From Spartinivicinus poritis (GTDB lineage Bacteria > Pseudomonadota > Gammaproteobacteria > Pseudomonadales > Zooshikellaceae), in the NCBI RefSeq assembly GCF_028858535.1, contig NZ_JAPMOU010000007.1, positions 122,487 through 186,486 on the forward strand: a DNA stretch of 64,000 nucleotides, in the 5' to 3' direction. A program made the translations under genes and the position numbers. Positions within the stretch are counted from its first letter, which is position 1. Each line of letters opens with the position of its first letter. Positions 55,661 to 64,000 of this stretch are shown here, in pieces. The notes under the pieces were generated by a model. That model worked only from the letters and a program-made list of their open reading frames with translations, had not been told where the DNA came from and did not search any database.

Positions 55661-55756
55661 ACTACTCCCCTGACTACATTAAGAGTTTTCTATTAAAAGC
55701 AGTGTTGAATGCAATACTATCCACAAAGGCAACGTTTGCTATAAAGGTAAAGCCCG

Positions 55757-57547
55757 CTATTTCATCCGTTCTACTGCGGGTGTTACCCGAATAACTTCAC
55801 TAATAGTGGTTAAACCACTGGCAACTTTTTGGGCACCACTTACTCGTAAACTACGCATTCCATCTTTATAAGCTTGGCGCCTGATGTCTTGCACATCACA
55901 ACTGTCTTCAATTACATGCTTAAGGTTTTCAGATAGAGGCATAATTTCATACACACCTAATCGACCTCGAAACCCCGTTTCACGACAGTCCAAACAGCCA
56001 GCGGGTTGACAGGCCGACTTAGGCATTGGTGCAGACCAGGGCCGAGTTAATGCCTGCCATTCAGACTCATCCACTTGTCCTTCTTTTTTGCAATTTGGAC
56101 ATAAAGTTCTCACCAAACGCTGAGCCATTACGCCAATTACCGTGGCTTTAATCATATAGGCTGGCACCCCTAGCTCAAGCAGTCGAGTGATTGCTGAAGG
56201 TGCATCATTAGTATGCAAGGTGGATAAAACCAAGTGCCCAGTCAGTGCTGCTTGCATTGCCATTTCGGCCGTTTCTAAGTCTCGAATCTCACCAATCATA
56301 ATGATATCCGGATCTTGCCGTAGCAACGCCCGAACACCACTGGCAAAGGTTAAATCAATATTATGCTGCACTTGCATCTGGTTGAAGCTGGACTCCACCA
56401 TTTCTATAGGGTCTTCAATGGTGCATACATTCACTTCCGCAGTAGCCAGCTCTTTAAGTGATGAGTATAACGTTGTCGTTTTACCTGACCCTGTTGGCCC
56501 TGTGACCAAAACAATGCCATTTGGTTGGCTGATCATATCATGCCAACGACGGTTGTCTTCTTTCATTAACCCCAGCTCGCCAAAACTTTTTAGCAACACA
56601 TCAGGGTCAAAAATCCGCATGACCATCTTTTCACCAAAAGCGGTGGGTAATGTAGATAGTCGCAATTCAACTTCATTGCCTTCAGGACTTACGGTTTTTA
56701 AACGGCCATCTTGAGGGCGTCTTTTTTCTGCCACATCCATTCGGCCTAGAATTTTTAGCCGACTGGTTACAGCCGCCATAACCTGGGCTGGCAACTCATA
56801 CACATAGTGAAGTACACCATCGATTCTAAGACGTAAGTGGCCTTTTTCCCGGCGTGGTTCAATATGAATATCACTGGCTCTTTGCTCAAATGCATACTGC
56901 AATAACCAGTCAACAATATTCACTATGTGCTGGTCATTCGCATCAGGAGCTTGCATATTGCCCAACTCAAGCATTTGCTCGAAGTTGGTTAAGAAGCCTC
57001 CATAAGCATCGCCACTAGCTCCAGAAACCGACTGGGCAATTTTGTAAAACTCTACTGTATAGCGTCGTATATCCGAAGGATTTGCAATAACTCGTTTAAT
57101 TTCTTTCCGCAGCACATGGCGCAGGTTTTCTTCCCAGGCATGTACAAAAGGCTGAGCACTGGCAATAGTCACCGTTTCATCATCTACCTCAACAGCCAGG
57201 ATCTGATGTCGCTCGGCAAACGCATGAGACATTTGTTTAGTAACAGAAGGCACATCAATTTTCAGCGGATCAATATGAAAATGACGCTGGTCTGACTTAA
57301 TAGCCAGCCATTCGGTTAAACACTCAAGATCTAGTGCTTTACCTTCTCTTGCTTCATCTCGCAAGTTCTGGCTCGCAATATACTCTAAGGGGTGAAGCTT
57401 GGCCTGTTCTGGCGAACGCCTTCGCGATAGTAGCTCTTCTGCGACTTCATCACATAAACGATGATCTCGAACCAGGTCACGGAGTACACCACGTAAATCT
57501 ATATAGTGATCTGGCTGTTGTTTGGTAGCTGCTTGCACATTAAACAT
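55757..57547 (-). CDS. GspE/PilB family secretion or pilus ATPase
   Basis: A 596-residue cytoplasmic hexameric ATPase. An N-terminal GspE-like domain (about 20-180) is followed by the ATPase core: DIHIEPRREKGHLRLRIDG, Walker A GPTGSGKTTTLYSSL near residue 350, the Asp box TIEDPIEMVE, Walker B PDIIMIGEIRDLETAEMAMQAALTGHLVLSTLHTND, and a four-Cys zinc knuckle (CPNCKKEG...CLDCRETG, about 465-510). No other type II secretion or type IV pilus gene is adjacent, so it is an orphan and its machine cannot be named. A MITE-like remnant lies just upstream. Confidence 0.88.
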   Translation of the reverse strand: MFNVQAATKQQPDHYIDLRGVLRDLVRDHRLCDEVAEELLSRRRSPEQAKLHPLEYIASQNLRDEAREGKALDLECLTEWLAIKSDQRHFHIDPLKIDVPSVTKQMSHAFAERHQILAVEVDDETVTIASAQPFVHAWEENLRHVLRKEIKRVIANPSDIRRYTVEFYKIAQSVSGASGDAYGGFLTNFEQMLELGNMQAPDANDQHIVNIVDWLLQYAFEQRASDIHIEPRREKGHLRLRIDGVLHYVYELPAQVMAAVTSRLKILGRMDVAEKRRPQDGRLKTVSPEGNEVELRLSTLPTAFGEKMVMRIFDPDVLLKSFGELGLMKEDNRRWHDMISQPNGIVLVTGPTGSGKTTTLYSSLKELATAEVNVCTIEDPIEMVESSFNQMQVQHNIDLTFASGVRALLRQDPDIIMIGEIRDLETAEMAMQAALTGHLVLSTLHTNDAPSAITRLLELGVPAYMIKATVIGVMAQRLVRTLCPNCKKEGQVDESEWQALTRPWSAPMPKSACQPAGCLDCRETGFRGRLGVYEIMPLSENLKHVIEDSCDVQDIRRQAYKDGMRSLRVSGAQKVASGLTTISEVIRVTPAVERMK

Positions 57548-57571
57548 ATTAAGAATACTAAACTTAAATTA

Positions 57572-57729
57572 GGGCTTGTTGACATTTATCTGAAGCTCAC
57601 TACTCAACGCGCATTCCATCTTGCATAGCAAAAATAATAGCCTCAGGTAGCACCTTACAACAAACTAACGTTGCTACCGCAAGCTTTCCAACTTGCCTCA
57701 CGCATCTTCGATCAAACATCAACAGACCC
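57572..57729. mobile_element. Diverged MITE-like element, relative of 34217-34470
   Basis: It starts GGGCTTGTTGACATTTATC and ends AAACATCAACAGACCC, which are imperfect inverted copies of each other and match the ends of the larger element. TA precedes it directly; on the right TA follows after one extra T. Inside is a hairpin (GGTAGCA with TGCTACC). Shorter (158 bp) and degenerate, no frame. It lies between the GspE-type gene and the CYTH gene. Confidence 0.6.
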
Positions 57730-57817
57730 TTAATAAATGGCCCGAATTACTCATCCTGTCCAGAAAACAAAACAAGTTTAAATTTTCGTTAAAAACGACT
57801 GCTGTTAAAAACTTTTA

Positions 57818-58450
57818 CTAAAGGTCAGCTGCTGCCTCTAGCAACTGGTAACCTCGTTCTGCCTTACTTAAATCATACGGTTGTAATGAAAACTGTTTTT
57901 GCAGCAACCCTGCCAGGTTGATTAAAGCTGTTTTATCACCTGTTTTCAGTTCTAGCTCCAACTCATTAATAGGCTCCCTTTTGCTACCTGCGATGACAAA
58001 GCCCTGGTCTAATGCCAGCTCCACAGTTGCTACCGTTTTGTCATGATGCCATTCCACTAACCAGGTGGTACGCTCAAAGTTGGTTTCAAACACAGGCACT
58101 AACTGCTCTTTAACATCAGCTGCAAGCGACTGCGGCCAAACCTCATTAAGCAATGTTATATCCAGCTTTTTCTCTTGAATTGGCCATTCCCACTCTTGCC
58201 GCGAGGATAACCCTGCTACACTGTTGCCACGGGTTTTCAGGGTTTGAATAAGCTGGCCATCAGCTAACTGACGAATTCTTAATGCCATTTTATGTTGGTG
58301 TAAGTCTCCAGCTGATGTATCAAAATAGATATTAATCAAAGGCTTAGTACCAACTAGTGTAGACTGATATTGCTTGAAAAAAGCAGCCTGTTTGATTTGC
58401 TCTGGCGATGTATCTTGTAATGCCAGCTTGATTTCAGTTTCAGTTCCCAT
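57818..58450 (-). CDS. CYTH domain protein, probable inorganic triphosphatase
   Basis: A 210-residue soluble protein. The N-terminal ExExK signature is clear (TETEIKLAL), followed by the tunnel-fold strands INIYFDTSAG, KMALRIRQLADGQLIQTLKTRG, RQEWEWPI, and the C-terminal LELELKTGDKTALINLAGLLQ. It covers the CYTH domain of E. coli YgiF but lacks the CHAD domain. Likely substrate is triphosphate or another organic triphosphate; location is the cytoplasm. It is leftward and divergent from the phosphate transport pair, which may reflect a common phosphate theme. Confidence 0.87.
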   Translation of the reverse strand: MGTETEIKLALQDTSPEQIKQAAFFKQYQSTLVGTKPLINIYFDTSAGDLHQHKMALRIRQLADGQLIQTLKTRGNSVAGLSSRQEWEWPIQEKKLDITLLNEVWPQSLAADVKEQLVPVFETNFERTTWLVEWHHDKTVATVELALDQGFVIAGSKREPINELELELKTGDKTALINLAGLLQKQFSLQPYDLSKAERGYQLLEAAADL

Positions 58451-58872
58451 CTTGCTCGCTCTATTCCTTCTTCGAGTTTTTAGCAGGTTTTATTGAATGG
58501 TAAATCGCTTAGCACCATCAGTTCGACTGATAATAGGTATAACTTTTAATAAATAATCTCAATATTTGATAGTTATCACAAACAAAGTCTGATTGACCTG
58601 ATGTGTCTCAACCATCACCCACCAAATTATCAGACCGAGTTACCTAAACCTCCATACTGAATATTAATTAACCTCTTATAGCTAATAGAAACATTCAACA
58701 CTTCTTACAAAAATGACTAATGGCTTAAGAATGAGTATATCTGCTGAAACTTGGTGCCAATTTGCGGCTATCTAGTCAGTAAAATTTACTTCGTTTTGAT
58801 GACATTTAGGGGTGGTCATGTCAGATTAGTCTCCGTATACTTGCGCCGACATTTATCCTGGAATCGGTAAAA
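58451..58872. other. Intergenic region between the CYTH gene and the phosphate transport operon
   Basis: About 420 AT-rich bases that must contain two divergent promoters. I looked for a Pho box (paired CTGTCAT-like sites 11 bases apart) and found none with the right spacing. Confidence 0.45.
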
Positions 58873-59553
58873 ATGCCAGCAAAAAACCTATTATCAAGTA
58901 TGTTTGGGCGGTCGCCGATAGGGCCAATTCAGCAGCACATCGCTAAAGTACACGAGTGTGCTACACAGTTGGTGCCTTTTATTAATGCGGCTATGAGTGA
59001 TAACTGGGAAGAAGCTGCCAAAATTCAAGCAGACATTGCCAACCTGGAAGGTGAAGCGGACGTTTTGAAAAAAGAAATCCGCTTATCATTGCCTAAAAGT
59101 TTATTTCTGCCTGTACCTCGTACTGATTTATTAGACATCATTACAGTACAAGATAAAGTTGCTAACCGAGCAAAAGACATTGCTGGGCTGATGCTAGGCC
59201 GTCAAATGTCTATTCCTGCTGAACTGCAACCAGAGTTTAAAGATTATATAGCCCGCTCTGTAGACACTTCGGCTCAAGCACTGAAAGCCATGAGCGAATT
59301 AGACGAGCTGGTCGAAACAGGCTTTTCCGGCAGAGAAGTTGATATCGTTGAAAAAATGATTGAAGACCTGGATGCCATTGAAAGTGATACGGACAAAATT
59401 CAAGTTGCCATCAGAGCAAAACTATTCCAATTAGAAAAACAATTACCTCCAGTAGATGTGATGTTTCTTTATAAAATCATCGACTGGATCGGGGACCTTG
59501 CCGACAGAGCCTCTAGAGTAGGTAGCCACTTACAACTATTACTTGCCCGTTAA
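58873..59553 (+). CDS. DUF47 family PhoU-like protein (TIGR00153 type)
   Basis: A 226-residue all-helical cytoplasmic protein. Segments such as FGRSPIGPIQQHIAKVHECATQLVPFINAAMS, DWEEAAKIQADIANLEGEADVLKKEIR and LLDIITVQDKVANRAKDIAGLMLGR show the PhoU-like three-helix pattern with acidic residues that bind metal clusters. These proteins regularly precede pit genes and are thought to tune low-affinity phosphate uptake. The pit gene follows after 24 bases. Confidence 0.9.
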   Translation: MPAKNLLSSMFGRSPIGPIQQHIAKVHECATQLVPFINAAMSDNWEEAAKIQADIANLEGEADVLKKEIRLSLPKSLFLPVPRTDLLDIITVQDKVANRAKDIAGLMLGRQMSIPAELQPEFKDYIARSVDTSAQALKAMSELDELVETGFSGREVDIVEKMIEDLDAIESDTDKIQVAIRAKLFQLEKQLPPVDVMFLYKIIDWIGDLADRASRVGSHLQLLLAR

Positions 59554-59577
59554 ACACTAAAACACCGGAAAGAAACA

Positions 59578-60849
59578 ATGGAAATCATTGCTGAATACGG
59601 CCTGCTATTTATGGGTATGGCCTGCGTTTTTGGCTTTTTCATGGCTTGGGGGGTTGGTGCCAACGATGTGGCTAACGCGATGGGAACATCAGTTGGCTCT
59701 AAGGCACTGACAGTAAAGCAAGCAATTTTAATTGCTATGATTTTTGAGTTTGCTGGTGCTTATCTGGCTGGTGGCTCAGTGACCTCAACAATTCGTAAAG
59801 GCATTATCGACCCATCCACCCCAGAACTACTAGCTAACCCTGATTTGCTCGTATACGGCATGTTAGCAGCCTTGCTTGCAGCGGGTACTTGGCTATTGGT
59901 CGCCACCATGTTTGGCTGGCCTGTCTCTACTACTCACTCGATTGTTGGTGCAATCGTTGGCTTTGCCGCAGTAGGTATTTCTGTTGAAGTAGTGAATTGG
60001 GGGAAAGTTGGCACCATTGCCGCCAGCTGGGTAGTCTCACCCTTACTCTCAGGTACCATCGCCTTTGGCATATTTATGAGTGTCCAGCGGCTTATTCTCA
60101 ACACCGACAACCCCTTCCAAAATGCAAAAAAATATGTGCCCATTTACATGTTTTTAGTGGGCTTCATGATTGCCATGGTCACATTGGTTAAGGGTTTGAA
60201 ACATATTGGTTTGGATCTCAACTATGGCCAAAGTGCAATCATTGCTCTGCTTGTTGGTATCGCAATTATGCTGCTTGGCAAAGCGCTACTAAACAAAGTG
60301 AAAGAAGACCCTAAAGCAGATGAAAAATTTCACTTTAGCAGTGTGGAAAAGGTATTTGGGGTACTGATGATTTTCACTGCTTGTGCCATGGCATTTGCCC
60401 ATGGTTCTAATGATGTTGCTAACGCCGTAGGACCGCTGGCAGCAGTTGTCGGTGTGGTAAAGTCTGGTGGAGAAATTGTATCCAAAACCAGTATGCCCTG
60501 GTGGATTTTATTACTGGGTGGCTTAGGTATTGTGGTTGGTTTAGCTACCTATGGTTACCGAGTCATGCAAACCATTGGTAAACACATAACTGAGCTGACA
60601 CCAAGTCGTGGTTTTGCTGCAGAGTTAGCTGCTGCAACCACTGTTGTATTAGCATCCGGTACTGGCCTGCCTATCTCTACCACTCACACATTAGTTGGTG
60701 CGGTATTAGGGGTTGGCTTTGCTAGAGGTATTGGCGCCCTTAACTTACGGGTTATTGGTAATATCTTTATTTCTTGGATAGTCACTTTACCTGCCGGTGC
60801 TGGCTTAGCAATTTTATTCTTCTATATTTTCGAAAGTCTTTTTACTTAA
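59578..60849 (+). CDS. pit: PiT family inorganic phosphate transporter
   Basis: A 423-residue inner-membrane protein with about 10-12 hydrophobic segments. The two inverted halves each carry the PiT signature: GANDVANAMGTSVGS near residue 28 and HGSNDVANAVGPLAA near residue 280. The matching PVSTTHSIVGAIVGF and PISTTHTLVGAVLGVGFARG motifs come in later helices. It transports metal-phosphate driven by the ion gradient. It is preceded by its DUF47 partner. A hairpin 45 bases after the stop ends the transcript. Confidence 0.95.
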   Translation: MEIIAEYGLLFMGMACVFGFFMAWGVGANDVANAMGTSVGSKALTVKQAILIAMIFEFAGAYLAGGSVTSTIRKGIIDPSTPELLANPDLLVYGMLAALLAAGTWLLVATMFGWPVSTTHSIVGAIVGFAAVGISVEVVNWGKVGTIAASWVVSPLLSGTIAFGIFMSVQRLILNTDNPFQNAKKYVPIYMFLVGFMIAMVTLVKGLKHIGLDLNYGQSAIIALLVGIAIMLLGKALLNKVKEDPKADEKFHFSSVEKVFGVLMIFTACAMAFAHGSNDVANAVGPLAAVVGVVKSGGEIVSKTSMPWWILLLGGLGIVVGLATYGYRVMQTIGKHITELTPSRGFAAELAAATTVVLASGTGLPISTTHTLVGAVLGVGFARGIGALNLRVIGNIFISWIVTLPAGAGLAILFFYIFESLFT

Positions 60850-60894
60850 GTTGCTATCCGCAATAACAGATAAAATAAAAACAAAGCCGAGTGT

Positions 60895-60916
60895 GCATGC
60901 AGTGAAAGCTGCATGC
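60895..60916. terminator. Hairpin between convergent pit and uspA-like genes
   Basis: Perfect 8-bp stem GCATGCAG / CTGCATGC around TGAAAG. No long T run follows, so termination strength is uncertain. Confidence 0.5.
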
Positions 60917-60952
60917 TTGCTCTGCGTCTGACTCTTACTAAATCCTAATTAA

Positions 60953-61366
60953 TTACCTGACTAAAAATACTGACATATGGGCATGGGAAGCCACATAGTT
61001 ACCATGTGCATGAAAAAGGTTTTCCCAAAAACCTGGGACATGGGATGCCATAATAATTAGGTCAGCTTCAATTGCCTCCCCTGCATCACTCAACAGCCTA
61101 TCAAGATCTACAACTGGGTCTGAAGCAGTAATTGGATGTGCCTGTCCCTTCACACCAGACCTGCTGTTCTGCATAGCAACAAACTCATCCAGTTTTTTAG
61201 CAAAAGCGTCAGAGTTACGTGCCAGTTCGCTAGGCAATGAGCCCGTGACAGATACATAGTGGACCTCAGCACCATATAGCTTCGCAAGATCTGCAGCAGC
61301 CTGTAATGCCTTACCCATTTTGTCCAGGTGAGTCAGGTCAATGGGAACCATAATTTTGGTATACAT
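60953..61366 (-). CDS. Universal stress protein (UspA family)
   Basis: A 137-residue cytoplasmic protein. It begins YTKIMVPIDLTHLDKMGKALQAAADLAKLYGAEVHYVSVTG, and the second half has EAIEADLIIMASHVPGFWENLFHAHGNYVASHAHMSVFLVR. The usual G-x2-G-x9-G(S/T) ATP loop is replaced by HVPGFWENLFHAHGNYVASH, so nucleotide binding is doubtful. The ATG at 61366 has GGAGGAG about 5 bases upstream; the five codons before it are not needed. It faces pit and is divergent from the NhaD gene. Confidence 0.87.
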   Translation of the reverse strand: MYTKIMVPIDLTHLDKMGKALQAAADLAKLYGAEVHYVSVTGSLPSELARNSDAFAKKLDEFVAMQNSRSGVKGQAHPITASDPVVDLDRLLSDAGEAIEADLIIMASHVPGFWENLFHAHGNYVASHAHMSVFLVR

Positions 61367-61570
61367 TACTGTCTCCTCCACCTTGATTCTGGGAATGCTA
61401 CTTAAAAGGTAGATACCCTGACTGGGTGCGGCAAGCTAGATAAACTGTAGGCAATTCTTTTATCTGGCTTACTCCCTACAAAACTATTATTACAGCGAGG
61501 GCTAAGCTAGTTTAAACTATCTACTTTTTATACCCCATGTCCCGTACATAAGAAAAAGGAAACTGTAGTT

Positions 61571-62821
61571 ATGTGGTTGCACTATGCAGTAATAGGTTTA
61601 GCACTGCTTGCCCTTCTAGGGGTTGTCCTGGAAGAAGTAATACATATCAATAAAGCCAAAATTACCCTTTTTCTTGGCGCCCTAGCCTGGATTCTTCTGT
61701 TTGTTTCAAGTCATGGGGGACCTGAAAATCAGGAAGCTATTATTCATGGCCTGGAAAGCAATATTGCCGAAATAGCCAGCCTTTGGCTTTTCTTACTCGC
61801 AGCGATGACCTTTGTTGCTTATCTCAACAAAAAAGGAATGATTGAAAACTTAATCTACTTATTTCTCCCTAAGCAGGTTTCTGAGCGAAAGCTGTTATTT
61901 TTAACGGGCCTGTTTTGTTTTATTTTTTCTTCCCTGGCCGACAATATCACTGCAACGCTAGTCTCCGTCACCCTGATTCTTTCCTTACGCATGGATACTG
62001 CAAAAACCCTGCGGTTTGCTGCCTTATTGGTTTTTGCTGTTAATTCCGGCGGTGTTGCCTTGATTACTGGTGACGTAACCACTCTGATGATATTCCTACA
62101 AGGTAAAGTAGAAATATTAGACTTATTAATGCTGAGCATGCCCTCCTTTGTTGCCGTTATGTTTATGGCAACAATATTAAGCCTGGGACTGTCAGGAGAA
62201 GTTACCGTACAACAGCGTCGTACTGAAGTACGCAGCGTGGATATCATCATCGCCTGTGTATTTCTTTCGACAATTGTAGGGACGATTATTCTGAATGTTG
62301 CCTATCAGATACCACCCGTACTCACTTTTCTGTTTGGGTTATCAATCATGTTTCTGGTTGCCCGCTTTTTCAATGATGACATTGAAAATGACCCTATTCT
62401 TGAATATATCCGCTCCATTGAGTTCGAAGCTCTGTTGTTTTTCTTAGGTATTTTATTACTTGTAGGGGCACTGAAAGAGATAAACGTATTGGAATCACTG
62501 CTATCGATGTACTCGTTGGTATCACCAGTGGTAGCAAACTATTTGATGGGGCTGCTATCTGCCTGTATTGATAACGTTCCCCTTACTGCTGCACTACTCA
62601 AGTCTGGTATTACAATGACTAAAGCAGAATGGTTAGGATTAACTTACGCTGTCGGTGTAGGAGGCTCACTGCTCATTATCGGCTCTGCTGCAGGTATAGT
62701 AGCAATGTCCAAAATACCAGGCCTTACTTTTGGCAAATACGCTCGTTATGGACTGGCTTTGTTGGGAGCATACTCTGTTGGCTATGCAGGAGTATATCTG
62801 CTTGCAAACTATGTAATATAA
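61571..62821 (+). CDS. nhaD: NhaD-type Na+/H+ antiporter
   Basis: A 416-residue inner-membrane protein with about 11-13 hydrophobic segments of the ion transporter superfamily. Recognisable family stretches are LLAAMTFVAYLNKKGMIENLIYLFLP, FIFSSLADNITATLVSVTLILSL with the Asp-Asn pair, VNSGGVALITGDVTTLMIFLQGK, FEALLFFLGILLLVGALKE and LLSACIDNVPLTAALLKSG with a second Asp-Asn. It exports Na+ or Li+ for protons, fitting a marine or salt-exposed organism. A stretch of A and G bases (AAAAAGGAAA) precedes the start. Monocistronic. Confidence 0.9.
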   Translation: MWLHYAVIGLALLALLGVVLEEVIHINKAKITLFLGALAWILLFVSSHGGPENQEAIIHGLESNIAEIASLWLFLLAAMTFVAYLNKKGMIENLIYLFLPKQVSERKLLFLTGLFCFIFSSLADNITATLVSVTLILSLRMDTAKTLRFAALLVFAVNSGGVALITGDVTTLMIFLQGKVEILDLLMLSMPSFVAVMFMATILSLGLSGEVTVQQRRTEVRSVDIIIACVFLSTIVGTIILNVAYQIPPVLTFLFGLSIMFLVARFFNDDIENDPILEYIRSIEFEALLFFLGILLLVGALKEINVLESLLSMYSLVSPVVANYLMGLLSACIDNVPLTAALLKSGITMTKAEWLGLTYAVGVGGSLLIIGSAAGIVAMSKIPGLTFGKYARYGLALLGAYSVGYAGVYLLANYVI

Positions 62822-62912
62822 GCTAATCAGTCTATTTATTTCATTTTGGGTATATACGAGGTTGTAGCGAAATACTGCTGGGAAAATATGAAGTAATAAC
62901 CTCATATATATA

Positions 62913-62943
62913 GGGAAAAGGCTGACTCACGCCCCCTTTTCCC
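62913..62943. terminator. Hairpin between convergent nhaD and the repeat protein gene
   Basis: GGGAAAAGG (62913-62921) pairs with CCTTTTCCC (62935-62943) around a 13-base loop, in the gap between two convergent genes. No T run on the + side. Confidence 0.4.
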
Positions 62944-62980
62944 CAAAGAACATTTACCCAACAATGAGCAATAGGCTGTT

Positions 62981-63733
62981 TTATGTCAGTGTTGTGAAAA
63001 TAACTGATACACTTGTGTAATTAATCCTACTATCAGGGAATGTCATATCCTTAATAAGCGTACCGTTAGTGTTGTAATTATAAATATGATTAGCTGAAGA
63101 CAAGTACAAATCATTATTTGGCCCTGCAGCAATACCACTGATATTAAAGCCAGTGTTCTTATAAGATAACTGATTAAGTGCTAAATCACGTATGGTAAAC
63201 CCTTCCTGAGAACCATTATATGATGCATAAACTCGATCACCGATAACGGTAACATCAGTGTAATTAATAGAGCTGATGGGAAACTCCATATCTTTTATCA
63301 ATGTACCATCTGTCTTGTAATGATAAATATGGTTACCAGCAGCTACATATACATCGTCATTTGGACCTGCAGCAATACCATTGGCTTTTATCCCAGTATT
63401 AAAATAAGACAACTGATTCAGATTTAAATCACGAACAGTAACACCTAATTGAGAACCTTCATAAGCAGCATACACTCTGTCGCCTTTAACAATAACACTG
63501 GTATAATTGATGCCACCATCAGGAAAGGTCATATCCTTAATTAACTTGCCGCTGTTATCATAGTGAAATATATGATTATTTGAAGTTAAATACACATCAT
63601 TGTTAGGGCCTGCAGCAATACCACTGAAGTTAAAATCTGTACCAACAAAAGACAGTTGATTTAACTGAAAATCACGAATGGTAAAGCCTCTTTGTGAGCC
63701 ATTATAAGATGCATAGACATTGTTATTATTCAT
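62981..63733 (-). CDS. Protein of three 81-residue repeats, probable beta-propeller
   Basis: A 250-residue protein with no signal peptide. It is almost entirely three tandem 81-residue units. Each starts Y-A-(S/A)-Y-x-G-S-Q and contains TVRDLNLNQLS, GIAAGPNxDVY, NHIYHY, GTLIKDMxFP and INYTxVxVxGDRV. The pattern of two about 40-residue beta blades per unit suggests a six-bladed propeller of the NHL/two-component-sensor type. The last unit ends early, with FTTLT in place of the GDRV start of a next repeat. The ATG at 63733 has AAGGA 8 bases upstream. Function unknown; possible binding scaffold. Confidence 0.65.
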   Translation of the reverse strand: MNNNNVYASYNGSQRGFTIRDFQLNQLSFVGTDFNFSGIAAGPNNDVYLTSNNHIFHYDNSGKLIKDMTFPDGGINYTSVIVKGDRVYAAYEGSQLGVTVRDLNLNQLSYFNTGIKANGIAAGPNDDVYVAAGNHIYHYKTDGTLIKDMEFPISSINYTDVTVIGDRVYASYNGSQEGFTIRDLALNQLSYKNTGFNISGIAAGPNNDLYLSSANHIYNYNTNGTLIKDMTFPDSRINYTSVSVIFTTLT

Positions 63734-63900
63734 GTTTGATATCCTTATCAATCTTTTTAACTGTTTTATACAGTCACTTTATACCAGTTACTTTATAGCC
63801 TCTATGATGAGCTCTAATCACAACCTTTTAGTTAACCAATACTGTAGACAGTTTTTGGTCTTAAAGTGGTAGGATTGAACCAAAAATAGAAACTGTGAGA

Positions 63901-64000
63901 ATGCGGTTGTCGAAATCGAATTATCACAGGAATCTATCTTTGGAAAGCATAGTAGAAACGGTTTTACGCTCAATGTCCAATGTTAATAAACCTCAACAGA
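63901..64000 (+). CDS. Possible N-terminus of a gene cut by the right edge
   Basis: A frame with an ATG at 63901 stays open for 33 codons to the window end. The product begins MRLSKSNYHRNLSLESIVET and continues with SMSNVNKPQQ. NKPQ-type starts are known from some DDE transposases, but the piece is too short to name. An imperfect inverted repeat (TTTTTGGT at 63852-63859, ACCAAAAA at 63879-63886) lies just upstream and could be an insertion sequence end. No strong ribosome site. Confidence 0.25.
   Translation, partial: MRLSKSNYHRNLSLESIVETVLRSMSNVNKPQQ

Noticed and set aside
56187..56714. 175-codon frame on the + strand inside the GspE-type gene
   Set aside because: It is antisense to a well-conserved ATPase region, shows no protein family pattern and has no ribosome site.
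58800..58840. Possible Pho box before the DUF47-pit operon
   Set aside because: CTGACAT and ATGTCAT occur on the minus strand but are 19 bases apart instead of 11, so they do not form a Pho box.
1..64000. tRNA, rRNA or prophage genes
   Set aside because: No cloverleaf-forming sequence, rRNA segment, integrase or phage structural gene was recognised by eye; a covariance search could still find a missed tRNA.

Overview
This window reads as chromosomal DNA of a gammaproteobacterium with fairly low GC, probably a marine relative of the pseudomonads in the Oceanospirillales/Hahellaceae sense. The genus cannot be fixed from this sequence alone. The main reason is gene order: waaA, an FAD oxidoreductase / aldo-keto reductase / Nudix-like trio, hldE, msbA, an LPS-kinase-like gene, waaL, a PIG-L deacetylase, mig-14, a glycosyltransferase, a carbamoyltransferase, several small kinases, waaP, waaG, waaC, waaF, ilvE, glnE, aceE and aceF. 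As far as I recall, this is the layout of the Pseudomonas aeruginosa PA4988-PA5016 region. The secretome-like genes that follow are different.

Layout. 1-3.2 kb: left-edge partial cpdA, a DUF1249 (YqiB) gene, and divergent tolC. 3.2-11 kb: waaA, the oxidoreductase trio, hldE and msbA. 11.3-14.8 kb: a rightward, AT-rich group with a kinase, a chimeric relic of the dTDP-rhamnose genes (pieces of rmlB, rmlA and rmlD fused in one open frame), and two glycosyltransferases. 14.8-29.9 kb: one long leftward cluster for lipopolysaccharide core assembly, with many ATGA or GTGA start/stop overlaps. 30-38.8 kb: ilvE, glnE and the pyruvate dehydrogenase genes aceE-aceF. A 254-bp element with perfect terminal inverted repeats and TA flanks sits just upstream of aceE.

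38.9-53 kb is a region of secreted hydrolases: an M28 aminopeptidase and an M4 metalloprotease that share a C-terminal ricin-type lectin domain, two reprolysin-like (M12B-type) metalloproteases with carbohydrate-binding modules, and a trypsin-like S1 protease with a Pro/Asp-rich linker and a PPC domain. Each reprolysin-like gene is preceded by a gene for a small membrane-anchored protein whose C-terminal domain resembles the propeptide normally fused to such proteases. One of the two proteases has HQLGH instead of HELGH and is probably catalytically dead. These two-gene cassettes are the best candidate here for an undescribed system.

53-64 kb holds housekeeping genes: a TPR protein, an NfeD/SPFH membrane pair, a GspE/PilB-type ATPase, a CYTH phosphatase, a DUF47-PiT phosphate transport pair, a universal stress protein, an NhaD antiporter, and a protein of three 81-residue repeats that looks like a beta-propeller. 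No rRNA, tRNA, CRISPR array or complete insertion sequence was recognised.
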